Shown: positions 32,977 to 41,304 of the stretch, in pieces
How the letters are laid out: each line of letters starts with the position of its first letter
How positions within the stretch are numbered: the first letter of the stretch is position 1
From: Bacteroidota bacterium
GTDB lineage: Bacteria > Bacteroidota > Bacteroidia > Flavobacteriales > Weeksellaceae
Length of the DNA: 64,000 nucleotides
NCBI GenBank assembly: GCA_018902795.1
Contig: JAHIQD010000003.1
Coordinates: 124,001 to 188,000, forward strand
Reading direction: 5' to 3'
Program-made: the position numbers and the translations under genes
Notes under the pieces: model-generated
The model's input: only the letters and a program-made list of their open reading frames with translations
Databases searched by the model: none
Told to the model about the DNA's origin: nothing

Positions 32977-34494
32977 TCAATGCAAAAAGTGACGCATTCC
33001 GGTGAACATCATTGGGATTCCGTGTTCGTTTGCGGCCTCTATACTTTCCTCGTCGCGCATGCTTCCGCCGGGTTGGATGATCGCTTTGATTCCTTCTTTT
33101 TCGCAGAAATCAACTACATCACGGAAAGGAAAAAATGCATCTGAAGCAAGAACCAGATCTCCCTGGAATTTTTCTTTCGCCCTTTCTACTGCATGTTGCG
33201 TTGCCCAGATTCTGTTCACTTGTCCTCCGCCAATTCCTAACGCCTGAGTTCCGTTTGAAACAACGATCGCGTTTGATTTCACATATTTCACGACTCTCTG
33301 CGCAAATAAAAGTGCCTTTTCCTGTTCTGCAGAAGGTTTGAAAACAGTTACTGTTTCTATATTTTCAGAAAACCGGTTATCATTATCCTGCACCAATATT
33401 CCGCCATCGGTTTTTACCCACGTCTGTTGGTCTGAAACCGGATTTTTAATCTTGATGATTCTTAAATTTTTCTTTTTTCTTAAAATCTCCAAAGCCTCCT
33501 CATCGAAATCAGGAGCCATTACGATTTCCAGAAAAGTTTTATTGAGCTCTTCCGCTGTGGATGCATCCACTTTAAAATTCATTCCAATAATCCCGCCAAA
33601 AATAGAAACAGGATCGCATTCGAAGGTTTTTTTATAAGTTTCTAACGCTGAGCTTCCCACCGCAACACCACAGGGAGTAGAATGTTTTACCGCGCAGCAC
33701 GCCATCTCGTTTTTGAATTCATTCACCACTTTCCAGCATAAATCCATATCGCGAAGATTATTGAATGACAGCTCTTTACCGCCCAAAACCTCAAAATCTT
33801 TCATCGCACCATTATCTGTTGTGGAAACGTAATATGCCGCGGTCTGATGAGGATTTTCACCGTATCTGAGGTCTGAAACTTTTTTGTAAGAGGCATTTAA
33901 ATACTGAGGATATTCTTCATCCAAAAGCATTCGTGAAATGGCGCCGTCGTAAGCAGAAGTTAAATTAAAGACTTTTCCCGCAAGTTTTCTTCTTGTTTCT
34001 AAAGTGGTTTCGCCGGTTTCTGTCATTTCCTGCCGAACCAATTTATAATCTTCCACGTCTGTGAGAACCGTTACCGAAATAAAATTTTTCGCTCCCGACC
34101 GCAACATTGAAGGTCCGCCAATATCAATAAACTCAACTTTTTCGTCCAAAGAAATATCAGAATTTGCATTTTCGAAAAACGGATAAAGGTTGACGATCAC
34201 CATATCAATCAATTCGATTCCGTGTTCCTGAACGGTTCTCATATGTTCTCCGTTGCTGCGGACCGCCAATAAACCACCGTGAACTTTAGGATGCAGCGTT
34301 TTCACTCGGCCGTCTAACATTTCTGGGAAACCGGTGACTTCATCAATCTGAATCGGATGCAAACCTGCATCTTTCAAATGTTTGAACGTTCCGCCAGTGG
34401 AAACCAGTTCGTAATTTTTTTCTTCTAAAAACTTTGCAAAATCAATAAGTCCGGATTTATCGGAAACAGAGATCAGCGCTCTTTTTTTTGACAT
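32977..34494 (-). CDS. purH: Bifunctional AICAR formyltransferase / IMP cyclohydrolase
   Basis: Catalyses the last two steps to IMP. In its 505 residues, the N-terminal methylglyoxal-synthase-like cyclohydrolase domain (about 1-190) has SVSDKSGLIDFAK, STGGTFKHL, GFPEMLDGRVKTLHPKVHGG and IVNLYPF. The formyltransferase part has SDLRYGENPHQTA, KHSTPCGVAVG, SDAFFPFRDVVD, IQPGGSMRDEE and the end GMRHFLH. It lies downstream of purN with an 80-base gap and is probably cotranscribed with purM-purN. Confidence 0.97.
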   Translation of the reverse strand: MSKKRALISVSDKSGLIDFAKFLEEKNYELVSTGGTFKHLKDAGLHPIQIDEVTGFPEMLDGRVKTLHPKVHGGLLAVRSNGEHMRTVQEHGIELIDMVIVNLYPFFENANSDISLDEKVEFIDIGGPSMLRSGAKNFISVTVLTDVEDYKLVRQEMTETGETTLETRRKLAGKVFNLTSAYDGAISRMLLDEEYPQYLNASYKKVSDLRYGENPHQTAAYYVSTTDNGAMKDFEVLGGKELSFNNLRDMDLCWKVVNEFKNEMACCAVKHSTPCGVAVGSSALETYKKTFECDPVSIFGGIIGMNFKVDASTAEELNKTFLEIVMAPDFDEEALEILRKKKNLRIIKIKNPVSDQQTWVKTDGGILVQDNDNRFSENIETVTVFKPSAEQEKALLFAQRVVKYVKSNAIVVSNGTQALGIGGGQVNRIWATQHAVERAKEKFQGDLVLASDAFFPFRDVVDFCEKEGIKAIIQPGGSMRDEESIEAANEHGIPMMFTGMRHFLH

Positions 34495-34574
34495 TTTCTT
34501 TCTTTTTACTTTTTATTAGATTCCCGTTCTTTCACCAACGGTTTTTATAGACAAATCCCAAACCAGTCTATTAT

Positions 34575-35141
34575 TTAAACACGATTTAGGACTAAGTTTA
34601 CAGCTTCAGGAAAAATTTCATATTCAATTTTATGAATTTTTTCCGATAGAGATTCCAAAGTTTCTGTTTCTGAAATTTCAAAAGATTTCTGAAGAATAAT
34701 TTCGCCTTCATCAATACCTGAAGTTACAAAATGAACCGTTGCCCCGCTTTCTTTTTCACCCGATGCTAAAACCGCGTTATGAACATGATGTCCCCACATT
34801 CCTTTTCCGCCGAATTTGGGCAGCAATGCAGGATGTATATTGATGATTTTTCCTCTAAAATTGTCGCAGAAATCTTTATTTAAAATGGATAAAAACCCGG
34901 CAAGAACAATTAAATCAGTATTTTCAGGAATGATTTTTCCTAAATTCTCTGAGAAATCCTTTCCGCGTTTAATCAAAATATTTTTAATTCCGTGGTTTTC
35001 GGCTCTCTGCAAACCGAAACATTCGCGGTCTGCAACAACAAGATTGACTGCTGCATTTGGAATATCTCCATTTTCAATACAATCAATTATTCGTTGTAAA
35101 TTGGTGCCGGAACCTGAAACTAAAACGGTTATATACTTCAT
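34575..35141 (-). CDS. purN: Phosphoribosylglycinamide formyltransferase
   Basis: Uses 10-formyltetrahydrofolate to formylate GAR, step 3 of purine synthesis. It has 188 residues from the ATG at 35141; the frame extends four codons to a TTG, which is less likely. Motifs are VSGSGTNLQRI, LAGFLSILNKDF, INIHPALLPKFGGKGMWG (catalytic Asn-His region), GATVHFVTSGIDEGEII (catalytic Asp) and IEYEIFPEAVNL. It lies between purM and purH on the same strand. Confidence 0.95.
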   Translation of the reverse strand: MKYITVLVSGSGTNLQRIIDCIENGDIPNAAVNLVVADRECFGLQRAENHGIKNILIKRGKDFSENLGKIIPENTDLIVLAGFLSILNKDFCDNFRGKIINIHPALLPKFGGKGMWGHHVHNAVLASGEKESGATVHFVTSGIDEGEIILQKSFEISETETLESLSEKIHKIEYEIFPEAVNLVLNRV

Positions 35142-35207
35142 ACACTGACCCAATACATCAATCTAACAGGTAACAATTATTGCTACATAACTAAATTGGT
35201 AATTTGT

Positions 35208-36197
35208 TTATATTAAAATAATTTTTTCTGAATTTTCTACGATCTCACCGATTTCGTAAGCATCATCAAGCAGATCAAGTACTTTTCCAGCATGTTTTTC
35301 ATCGACGACGATGACCATTCCCACTCCCATATTGAAGGTTCCGTACATTTCTGTTCTGTCGATATTGCCGCGCTTTTCCAGTTCAAGCATTACGGTCGGA
35401 ATCTGTATTTTAGAAGTATCAATCTTTGCACAGAGATTTTCAGGGATAATTCTCGGTACATTTTCGATGAGGCCACCGCCGGTGATGTGGGCAATTCCTG
35501 ACACTTTTACTTCTTCCAATAATTTGTGTATCGGTTTATAATAGAGCATTGTAGGAACAAGAAGAGTTTCGTAGAGAGGCTTGCCTTCAAATTCTTCATT
35601 GAAATCAGGGAAAATTTTCCTTACCAATGAAAATCCGTTGCTGTGAAATCCAGAACTTGGAAGTGCGATAATTTTATCGCCTGCTTTGATGGTGGAACCG
35701 TCGATAATTTCATCTTTTTCCACAATACCAACGCAGAAACCGGCAACATCATAATCTCCGGGCTGATACATTCCTGGCATTTCTGCAGTTTCACCGCCAA
35801 TTAACGCGCAGTTGTTATCCTTACATGCCTTCACCATTCCCATAACAATTTCGGCAGCAATTTCCGAATCGAGTTTTCCGCACGCTAAATAATCAAGGAA
35901 AAATAGTGGTTTTGCACCGTGACACAAAATATCGTTGGCACACATTGCGAAGCAATCTACACCGATAGAATCATATTTTTTGGAGTCTAAAGCGACTTTC
36001 AGTTTGGTTCCTACCCCATCAGTTCCGCTTACAAGAACCGGATTCCGGTAACCGGCGATCTGGTAGAATGCGCCGAAACTGCCTAAATTGTTCAGTACAT
36101 TTTCATTATGCGTTTCTGCAACTGCAGATTTTATTTTGTCAACGGTTTTGTAACCTTCTTCTTTGTCGACTCCGGCGGATTTGTAGGTATTGCTCAT
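35208..36197 (-). CDS. purM: Phosphoribosylformylglycinamidine cyclo-ligase (AIR synthetase)
   Basis: ATP-dependent ring closure to aminoimidazole ribonucleotide, step 5 of purine synthesis. Its 329 residues show SYKxAGVD-like TYKSAGVDKEEGYK, GTDGVGTKLKVA, VDCFAMCANDILCHGAKPLFFLDYLACG, LIGGETAEMPGMY, SSGFHSNGFSLVRK, AHITGGGLIENVPRI and TFNMGVGMVIVV. First gene of the minus-strand purine cluster. purF, purL, purE and purC are not in the window. Confidence 0.96.
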   Translation of the reverse strand: MSNTYKSAGVDKEEGYKTVDKIKSAVAETHNENVLNNLGSFGAFYQIAGYRNPVLVSGTDGVGTKLKVALDSKKYDSIGVDCFAMCANDILCHGAKPLFFLDYLACGKLDSEIAAEIVMGMVKACKDNNCALIGGETAEMPGMYQPGDYDVAGFCVGIVEKDEIIDGSTIKAGDKIIALPSSGFHSNGFSLVRKIFPDFNEEFEGKPLYETLLVPTMLYYKPIHKLLEEVKVSGIAHITGGGLIENVPRIIPENLCAKIDTSKIQIPTVMLELEKRGNIDRTEMYGTFNMGVGMVIVVDEKHAGKVLDLLDDAYEIGEIVENSEKIILI

Positions 36198-36257
36198 TTT
36201 ACTTTTTACTGTTATTAGTTACAAAATCTTTCTTTGCGCTTGCATTCAGTTCTACTT

Positions 36258-36265
36258 CAAAGTTA
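36258..36265 (-). promoter_or_regulatory. -7 box of purM
   Basis: CAAAGTTA on the plus strand is TAACTTTG on the minus strand, 61 bases before the purM ATG. No clear TTTG at -33. No purine riboswitch fold was recognised in the leader. Confidence 0.5.
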
Positions 36266-36333
36266 GTAAAAGCTGAAAACCAATTTGTTTTTTTAACCTT
36301 TTTTAGCATTCACCACTTCTCCTGATTTCGGAA

Positions 36334-36480
36334 ATAAAAAAGCCGACAATCATTCAGACGTCGGCTCATTATTATTTTTTGGCGAAGATTACACCTCCAA
36401 AATGTTGGAAATTCTGTTGTGGGGAATGTATTCTTTTCGGTTTCAAACTTTAAAAATTTTGTTTTGCGAAAATAAGATTT
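36334..36480 (-). ncRNA. Candidate short transcript upstream of purM (small RNA or 22-residue ORF)
   Basis: A good minus-strand terminator (AGCCGAC/GTCGGCT, 36341-36366, then TTTTTTATTT) stands upstream of purM although no normal gene precedes it. In front of it, a 22-codon frame (TTG start) encodes a peptide ending FQHFGGVIFAKK, whose stop lies 6-8 bases before the terminator arm. It is preceded by an in-frame stop. The stretch is otherwise empty. The transcript start is unknown; the limits given are approximate. Confidence 0.35.
36335..36366 (-). terminator. Minus-strand terminator without an assigned gene
   Basis: Stem AGCCGAC/GTCGGCT with a 12-base loop and T6-A-T3 on the minus strand. 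It separates the candidate short transcript from the purM promoter. Confidence 0.75.
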
Positions 36481-36559
36481 TTAAATGAATTTAAAAAATG
36501 CTTTTTCAAAAATGAAGATTTTCGCAGCGGATAAAAGCTTAATTTATGATGGAAATACC

Positions 36560-36567
36560 TATTTTTG
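36560..36567 (+). promoter_or_regulatory. -7 box of the DUF808 gene
   Basis: TATTTTTG, 22 bases before the ATG at 36589. The open frame begins at a TTG inside this box (36565), which is therefore not the start. Confidence 0.55.
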
Positions 36568-36588
36568 TTTCTTAAAAATAAAACGAAT

Positions 36589-37464
36589 ATGGCTTCAGGC
36601 TTTTTTGCTGTCTTAGATGATATTGCTGCTTTAATGGATGATGTAGCGGTAACCTCGAAAATTGCAACCAAACAGACCGCAGGAATTCTGGGTGATGATC
36701 TTGCTGTAAACGCAGAAAAAGCCACCGGTTTTTTATCGAGTAGGGAAATCCCCGTGCTTCTCAAAATCATGAAAGGTTCGTTTATCAATAAACTGATTAT
36801 TCTACCCATCGCTTTCCTTTTGCAGTTTTTTTATCCGCCTGCAATAAAATTTGTCCTGATTTTAGGAGGACTTTATCTTGCCTATGAAGGGGTAGAAAAA
36901 ATCATAGAATTTATATTCCACCGAAACAAAAAAGGCAGGGAAGTTATACAGGAAGTAGAGGAACCTGGGTTGGAAGGAGAAGAAGCTGAGTCTGCCAAGA
37001 TAAAATCTGCTGTAACAACCGATTTCATTCTCTCGATTGAGATTGTCATCATTGCTTTGGGAACGGTTTTGGACAAAAGCTTACCCATACAGATTATCAC
37101 CGTTTCCATTGTCGCAATTTTAGCAACAATCGGGGTTTACGGAATTGTAGCATTGATCGTCCGAATGGATGATGCCGGTTATAAACTTATTAAAAAATCG
37201 AATAAAAAAGGCTTTTTCAATGTGCTGGGCGAAATCCTCGTAAAAGCACTGCCGATCGTAATTAAAATTTTAGGTGTTGTAGGAACAATTGCTTTGATCT
37301 TGGTTTCAGGTGGAATTTTCGACCATAATATCGAATATTTCCATCATCTTTTGCCTAACATTCCAAACATGGCTAAACAGTTCATTTATGGTATGGCAGC
37401 CGGATTAGTGATGGTTCCTGTGGTTTTGGCAGCGAAGAAAGGGTATTCGATGGTTAAGAAATAA
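36589..37464 (+). CDS. DUF808 (YedI-like) inner-membrane protein
   Basis: Integral membrane protein of 291 residues from the ATG at 36589. It opens with the family hallmark MASGFFAVLDDIAALMDDVA, followed by TKQTAGILGDDLAVNAEKA. Several hydrophobic segments follow (about 75-115, 145-200, 225-250 and 265-285), separated by a charged loop (HRNKKGRE...EEVEEPGLEGEEAES). The function of DUF808 is not established. It is a single gene with a promoter and a two-way terminator. Confidence 0.88.
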   Translation: MASGFFAVLDDIAALMDDVAVTSKIATKQTAGILGDDLAVNAEKATGFLSSREIPVLLKIMKGSFINKLIILPIAFLLQFFYPPAIKFVLILGGLYLAYEGVEKIIEFIFHRNKKGREVIQEVEEPGLEGEEAESAKIKSAVTTDFILSIEIVIIALGTVLDKSLPIQIITVSIVAILATIGVYGIVALIVRMDDAGYKLIKKSNKKGFFNVLGEILVKALPIVIKILGVVGTIALILVSGGIFDHNIEYFHHLLPNIPNMAKQFIYGMAAGLVMVPVVLAAKKGYSMVKK

Positions 37465-37482
37465 CCGTTTAAATAGAAAGCG

Positions 37483-37518
37483 AAAAGAGCGGACTTTTAA
37501 GTTCGCTCTTTCTTTTTT
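37483..37518. terminator. Bidirectional terminator between DUF808 and FMN reductase genes
   Basis: Stem AAAGAGCGGACTT/AAGTTCGCTCTTT (one G-T pair) with T-rich tails in both directions. Confidence 0.8.
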
Positions 37519-37528
37519 AACTTCAATT

Positions 37529-38065
37529 TTAAGAGAGTTTCAACTTTACTTTTTGAACCTTTTCTTTCAGTTCTGCAAGTTTTTCTTCATTAATAATTCC
37601 CTTTTCAACATCAAAATATTCGCTGAATTTTGGAAGCGAAAAAATCTCTAGGACTTCAGCACCGTCAAAAGGAAAACGTTTCTCAGCGATTTCCAGCACA
37701 CTTGCGCCGCCGCGTCCGCCATCAGAAGTCGCCATCAAAAACATCGGTTTTCCGCCAAAAATTTTTCTTCCTTTGATTCTCGAAATCCAGTCCATCAGAT
37801 TTTTGAAAACTGCCGGGAAATTTCCGTTGTTTTCCGGAGTTGATAAAAGGATAAGGTCACATTCATCAATTTTAGCAGCAAAATCCAGGGCTTTTTGTGG
37901 AGTTCCGCCGGCAATTTCAATTTCGCGTTTGTAGATGGGCATTTCAAAATCATTAAGATCAAGGATTTCCACTTCATCATCCGGGAAAAATGTGGAAGCA
38001 AAAGTAACCAGTTTTTTATTGATGGAAACGGTGGAATTACTTCCTGCAAAAGCTAATATTTTCAT
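37529..38065 (-). CDS. NADPH-dependent FMN reductase-family oxidoreductase
   Basis: Flavodoxin-like protein of 178 residues. MKILAFAGSNSTVSINKKLVTFA is the FMN-phosphate loop, and LLSTPENNGNFPAVFKNLMDWISR (the PEYN-like substrate loop) and GGKPMFLMATSDGGRGG follow in family order. Members reduce quinones, azo dyes or metal ions using NAD(P)H. It lies 40 bases downstream of the pirin gene; the two are often paired and may share stress-related regulation. A separate -7 box (38088) suggests it can also be expressed alone. Confidence 0.87.
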   Translation of the reverse strand: MKILAFAGSNSTVSINKKLVTFASTFFPDDEVEILDLNDFEMPIYKREIEIAGGTPQKALDFAAKIDECDLILLSTPENNGNFPAVFKNLMDWISRIKGRKIFGGKPMFLMATSDGGRGGASVLEIAEKRFPFDGAEVLEIFSLPKFSEYFDVEKGIINEEKLAELKEKVQKVKLKLS

Positions 38066-38087
38066 AGTTTAAATTTAATTTGTCATT

Positions 38088-38095
38088 CAAATTTA
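38088..38095 (-). promoter_or_regulatory. -7 box of the FMN reductase gene
   Basis: CAAATTTA on the plus strand is TAAATTTG on the minus strand, 23 bases before the ATG, between the pirin stop and this gene. Confidence 0.45.
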
Positions 38096-38105
38096 ATGCA
38101 TTTAA

Positions 38106-38819
38106 TTATAATTCCATCGGAACTTCCATCAGTAATATTTCTGAATCTTCCGTTGCTTCCACCGTGAAAGTTTCAGTTTCCCAAATTCCAAAACCGTCTC
38201 TGGTCGCCAAAATCTGGTCGCCAATTTTTGCTGAACCTTTCAGCACAAAAACATAAACGCCGTTTCCTGACTGGTGTACTTTGTATTCTTTGGCATTGCC
38301 TTTCTCAAACTTCGCCAGATTAAACCATGCGTTCTGATGAATCCAAACGCCCTCATCATCCTGATTTGGAGAAAGAATCTGCTGAAAGTCATTGATTTTT
38401 TCGTTTTCTTTAATGCTGATCTGGTCGTAACGCGGCGTAACATTCATCTTATTCGGAATGACCCAAATCTGTAGGAATTTCACGAGTTCGTCTTTATTTC
38501 TGTTGTATTCGCTGTGCTGAACTCCGGTTCCGGCGCTCATGACCTGAATTTCTCCATTTCTGATCACCGCGGTAGTTCCCATGGAATCTTTATGTTCCAA
38601 ATCACCTTCCAGAGGAATAGAAATTATTTCCATATCACGGTGCGGATGCGTACCGAAACCCATTCCGGAAGCGACCTGATCGTCATTCAAAACCCGTAAA
38701 ACCCCGAAATTCATTCTTTCTGGATTATAATAATTGGCAAAACTGAAGGTATGATGAGATTTCAACCAGCCATGGTCGGCGAAACCTCTTGTATCTGCTT
38801 TGTGATAAACTGTTTTCAT
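38106..38819 (-). CDS. Pirin-family protein (YhhW-like)
   Basis: Bicupin of 237 residues. The N-terminal cupin has the metal-binding set FGTHPHRDMEIISIPLEG (two His and Glu region) and GxxAGTGVxHSEYN (MSAGTGVQHSEYN, a further His and Glu). The C-terminal cupin is QDDEGVWIHQNAWF...YVFVLKGSAKIGD. E. coli YhhW acts as a quercetin dioxygenase; the role here is unknown. It is divergent from the DUF488 gene. Confidence 0.9.
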   Translation of the reverse strand: MKTVYHKADTRGFADHGWLKSHHTFSFANYYNPERMNFGVLRVLNDDQVASGMGFGTHPHRDMEIISIPLEGDLEHKDSMGTTAVIRNGEIQVMSAGTGVQHSEYNRNKDELVKFLQIWVIPNKMNVTPRYDQISIKENEKINDFQQILSPNQDDEGVWIHQNAWFNLAKFEKGNAKEYKVHQSGNGVYVFVLKGSAKIGDQILATRDGFGIWETETFTVEATEDSEILLMEVPMEL

Positions 38820-38849
38820 TTTTTGATTGTATTTAGTGATTTAATAATA

Positions 38850-38857
38850 CAAATTTA
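38850..38857 (-). promoter_or_regulatory. -7 box of the pirin gene
   Basis: CAAATTTA on the plus strand is TAAATTTG on the minus strand, 31 bases before the pirin ATG. Confidence 0.5.
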
Positions 38858-38898
38858 TAGCATTCAGATGCTATAAACATTGATTTAAGATAAGTTCA

Positions 38899-38906
38899 TA
38901 ACTTTG
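38899..38906 (+). promoter_or_regulatory. -7 box of the DUF488 gene
   Basis: TAACTTTG, 16 bases before the ATG at 38922. It lies about 40 bases from the divergent pirin -7 box, so the two promoters overlap upstream. Confidence 0.5.
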
Positions 38907-38921
38907 ATTAAATTTTAAAAA

Positions 38922-39299
38922 ATGGAAATTTTTGCAAAGAGAATATATGATGATCCTGCGAAATCTGATGGCTTCAGGATTTTAGCTGACCGTCTTTGGC
39001 CCAGAGGAATGACGAAAGAAAAAGCGGAAATTGATTTATGGGCGAAAGATATCGCACCTTCTACCGAACTCCGCAAATCGTACCACGGAAAAGAAATCGA
39101 TTTTAAGGAATTCAGTGAAAAATATTTGAAAGAACTTACAGAAAATCCTCAGACCGAAGAATTTTTAAATGAAATTAAAAAACACAAAACAGTTACTTTG
39201 ATGACTTCTGTAAAAGAAATTGAGGGAAGTGAAGTTCCTGTTCTGAAAGAATTTATCCTTTTGGCTGAAACCGAATCACAAAAAAAACGGTTCCGATAA
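38922..39299 (+). CDS. DUF488-family protein (YeaO-like)
   Basis: Small cytoplasmic protein of 125 residues with the family's typical RIYDDPAKSDGFRILADRLWPRGMTKEKA, LWAKDIAPSTELRKSYHG and a C-terminal strand-helix VTLMTSVKEIEGS (usually VTLLYAAKD). The biochemical function is not known. Its stop codon lies inside the stem of the terminator shared with the MFS gene. Confidence 0.88.
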   Translation: MEIFAKRIYDDPAKSDGFRILADRLWPRGMTKEKAEIDLWAKDIAPSTELRKSYHGKEIDFKEFSEKYLKELTENPQTEEFLNEIKKHKTVTLMTSVKEIEGSEVPVLKEFILLAETESQKKRFR

Positions 39300-39312
39300 T
39301 TACCGGAACCGC
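39281..39312. terminator. Bidirectional terminator between DUF488 and the MFS gene
   Basis: Stem CGGTTCCG/CGGAACCG with an 8-base loop. The minus strand has a perfect T-run (39281-39287), ending the starch/maltose operon. Confidence 0.85.
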
Positions 39313-39338
39313 TTCTATTCATAAATTTAAGAATTCTC

Positions 39339-40724
39339 CTAAAAGTGAACCTGCTGGATTTCTTCCTCCAGTTCTTTTTCGGATTCTTTGCCTTCGCCTT
39401 TAATTAAAAACATCGTCACGGCTGCTGCAATAATCAGACAAACTCCGCCCACCACGACATAATCAATGGCCATGTTCCCGAAAAGGTTTTTCACAATCGG
39501 CCCGCCGAATACACCGTTGACAATCTGCGGCATTACAATAAAGAAGTTGAAAATCCCCATGTAAACACCCATTTTTCTCTGTGGAATCGCATCGATCAAC
39601 ATCGCATAAGGCATCGCCAATATACTTGCCCATGCAAATCCAAGTCCGATCATGGAGATCCAAAGCATGCCGGTATCTTTAATGAAAAACATGGAAATCA
39701 ATCCTAAACCTCCGGAAAACAACGCCAAAGCGTGAGTCTGTTTCTTACCGATGGCCTTTGCAATTGGGGTTAACAAGAATGCAAACGGAATCGCAAATAA
39801 ATTATAGAGGCCAAATAAATGGCCGGTTAAATCACCTGCTTTATTAAATTCTGCAGATTTGGTATCTTCCGGCGAAAGTCCGAAATGGTGAGTTGCCAAA
39901 GCACTTGTCGTAAACACCCACATCGTAAATAAAGCAAACCAGGAGAAAAACTGTACGGCTCCCAATTTTTTCATCAACGGAGGAATTTTTGCAAAATCCT
40001 TAAACATATCCGAAAACTTAGAGCTATGTTCTGCGCCTTCATCGCGGCCCTCAAATTCTGCAAATTCTTTTGGAGAATATTCTTTTGTGGTAAAAATGGT
40101 ATATAAAATAGAGGCAATTAAAACGGTAGCGCCCACGTAGAATGCATAAATTACATTATCGGCAACATAACCTTCAGCTGCCACATTGGAAACGCCCATT
40201 TTCGTGAGCCAGTTCGGCATTTCAGAACCGATTACCGCACCGATTCCAATCAATATGGTCTGTATTGAAAAACCAAGCGTTCCCTGATGTTTCGGCAGCA
40301 TATCTCCCACCAAAGCACGGAAAGGTTCCATGGCAATATTCACAGAAAAATCCATCATTGCTAAGAAAATTACGGCCAACAATAAAACATTGGCTGCGAT
40401 TAAATGGGTTACTGAGGCGGCATTGGGCAACAGAACCAAACCAATTGCACAAAGTACTGCGCCTATCAGGAAATATGGCTTTCTTCTACCGAGAGGACTC
40501 CAGGTATTGTCGCCCATGTGTCCGATGATGGGTTGCACGATTAAGCCCGTAATAGGCGCCACCAACCAGAACCAGGAAAGTTCGTGAACATCAGCTCCTA
40601 AGTTTGCAAGGATTCTACTTGCATTTCCGTTTTGCAGCCCAAATGCCATCTGGATTCCCAGAAAACCCATGCTCATATTTATAATCTGAGCGATACTGAG
40701 GTTTGGTTTTATTTTTTTAGCCAT
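39339..40724 (-). CDS. MFS sugar permease of the SLC45 type (probable maltose/glucose uptake)
   Basis: Inner-membrane major-facilitator protein of 461 residues with about 12 helices. Text such as NMSMGFLGIQMAFGLQNGNASRILANLGAD, GLIVQPIIGHMGDNTWSPLGRRKPYF (the conserved GDxxxxxxGRR loop) and AWASILAMPYAMLIDAIP resembles SLC45/sucrose-type permeases and the permeases found in Bacteroidota maltose loci. It lies at the 3' end of the Sus-like operon, 31 bases after the NTF2-like gene, fitting a role in taking up the products of GH13/GH97. The exact sugar is inferred from context. Confidence 0.88.
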   Translation of the reverse strand: MAKKIKPNLSIAQIINMSMGFLGIQMAFGLQNGNASRILANLGADVHELSWFWLVAPITGLIVQPIIGHMGDNTWSPLGRRKPYFLIGAVLCAIGLVLLPNAASVTHLIAANVLLLAVIFLAMMDFSVNIAMEPFRALVGDMLPKHQGTLGFSIQTILIGIGAVIGSEMPNWLTKMGVSNVAAEGYVADNVIYAFYVGATVLIASILYTIFTTKEYSPKEFAEFEGRDEGAEHSSKFSDMFKDFAKIPPLMKKLGAVQFFSWFALFTMWVFTTSALATHHFGLSPEDTKSAEFNKAGDLTGHLFGLYNLFAIPFAFLLTPIAKAIGKKQTHALALFSGGLGLISMFFIKDTGMLWISMIGLGFAWASILAMPYAMLIDAIPQRKMGVYMGIFNFFIVMPQIVNGVFGGPIVKNLFGNMAIDYVVVGGVCLIIAAAVTMFLIKGEGKESEKELEEEIQQVHF

Positions 40725-40755
40725 AATTTATTGTAATGTATGTCAATATGAAGTT

Positions 40756-41280
40756 TTATTTTTTCTTGAATTCTAAAATCATTCCGTCCTCGATTGGAGT
40801 TTTTATTTTTACCACCTCATCGATGACATCATTTGGAACTGTTGCGGATAAAACGTACTGTCTGATTTTCCATTTCCCGCCGATTTTTTCGAGGACACCG
40901 GAGCCGCGACAGATTTTCATCTGGGTGTCGAGGATTTCGTCAAACCACGCGTAATTTCCGTCTTTGCTGAAAGTGATATTTCTTTTCAGGGAACTAAAAT
41001 TCCAGGCTTTGCCTTTATCGAAATAAGGTTTTGCCCAAACCATGAACTCTTTTTTGTCCCAGACTTCTGCAGCGTCAGTTCCGATGAAAGTTGATTCTTC
41101 GGCATACAGATCGAAATAATTTTTGTAATCTGCTGCAGTTGCGAACGCATTAAGATCATCCAGAACTTTGCTGATGTTTTTCTTTTGAACGTTCTCATAA
41201 AAGCCTTTGGTTTGGGCCGAAAGTCTTAATGAGTAAGTAAAAAGCAGCAGTAAGATTCCAAGAAAAGTTGTTTTTTTCAT
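40756..41280 (-). CDS. Secreted NTF2/SnoaL-like protein
   Basis: 174 residues with a signal peptide ending near LSAQ (about 20-23). The rest is one cone-shaped alpha+beta domain of the NTF2/SnoaL type (ADYKNYFDLYAEESTFIGTDAAEVWDKKEFMVWAKPYF...TFSKDGNYAWFDEILD...GSGVLEKIGGKWKIRQYVLSATVPND). In many Bacteroidota such proteins accompany sugar loci without a known function. It is cotranscribed between the GH13 and MFS genes (gaps 24 and 31 bases). Confidence 0.82.
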   Translation of the reverse strand: MKKTTFLGILLLLFTYSLRLSAQTKGFYENVQKKNISKVLDDLNAFATAADYKNYFDLYAEESTFIGTDAAEVWDKKEFMVWAKPYFDKGKAWNFSSLKRNITFSKDGNYAWFDEILDTQMKICRGSGVLEKIGGKWKIRQYVLSATVPNDVIDEVVKIKTPIEDGMILEFKKK

Positions 41281-41304
41281 CCCAATAATTTTTAAAAGTA
41301 CTTA

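Noticed and set aside
36068..36325. Plus-strand frame (85 codons) overlapping the purM start
   Set aside because: Antisense to purM, with composition expected from the reverse of coding DNA.
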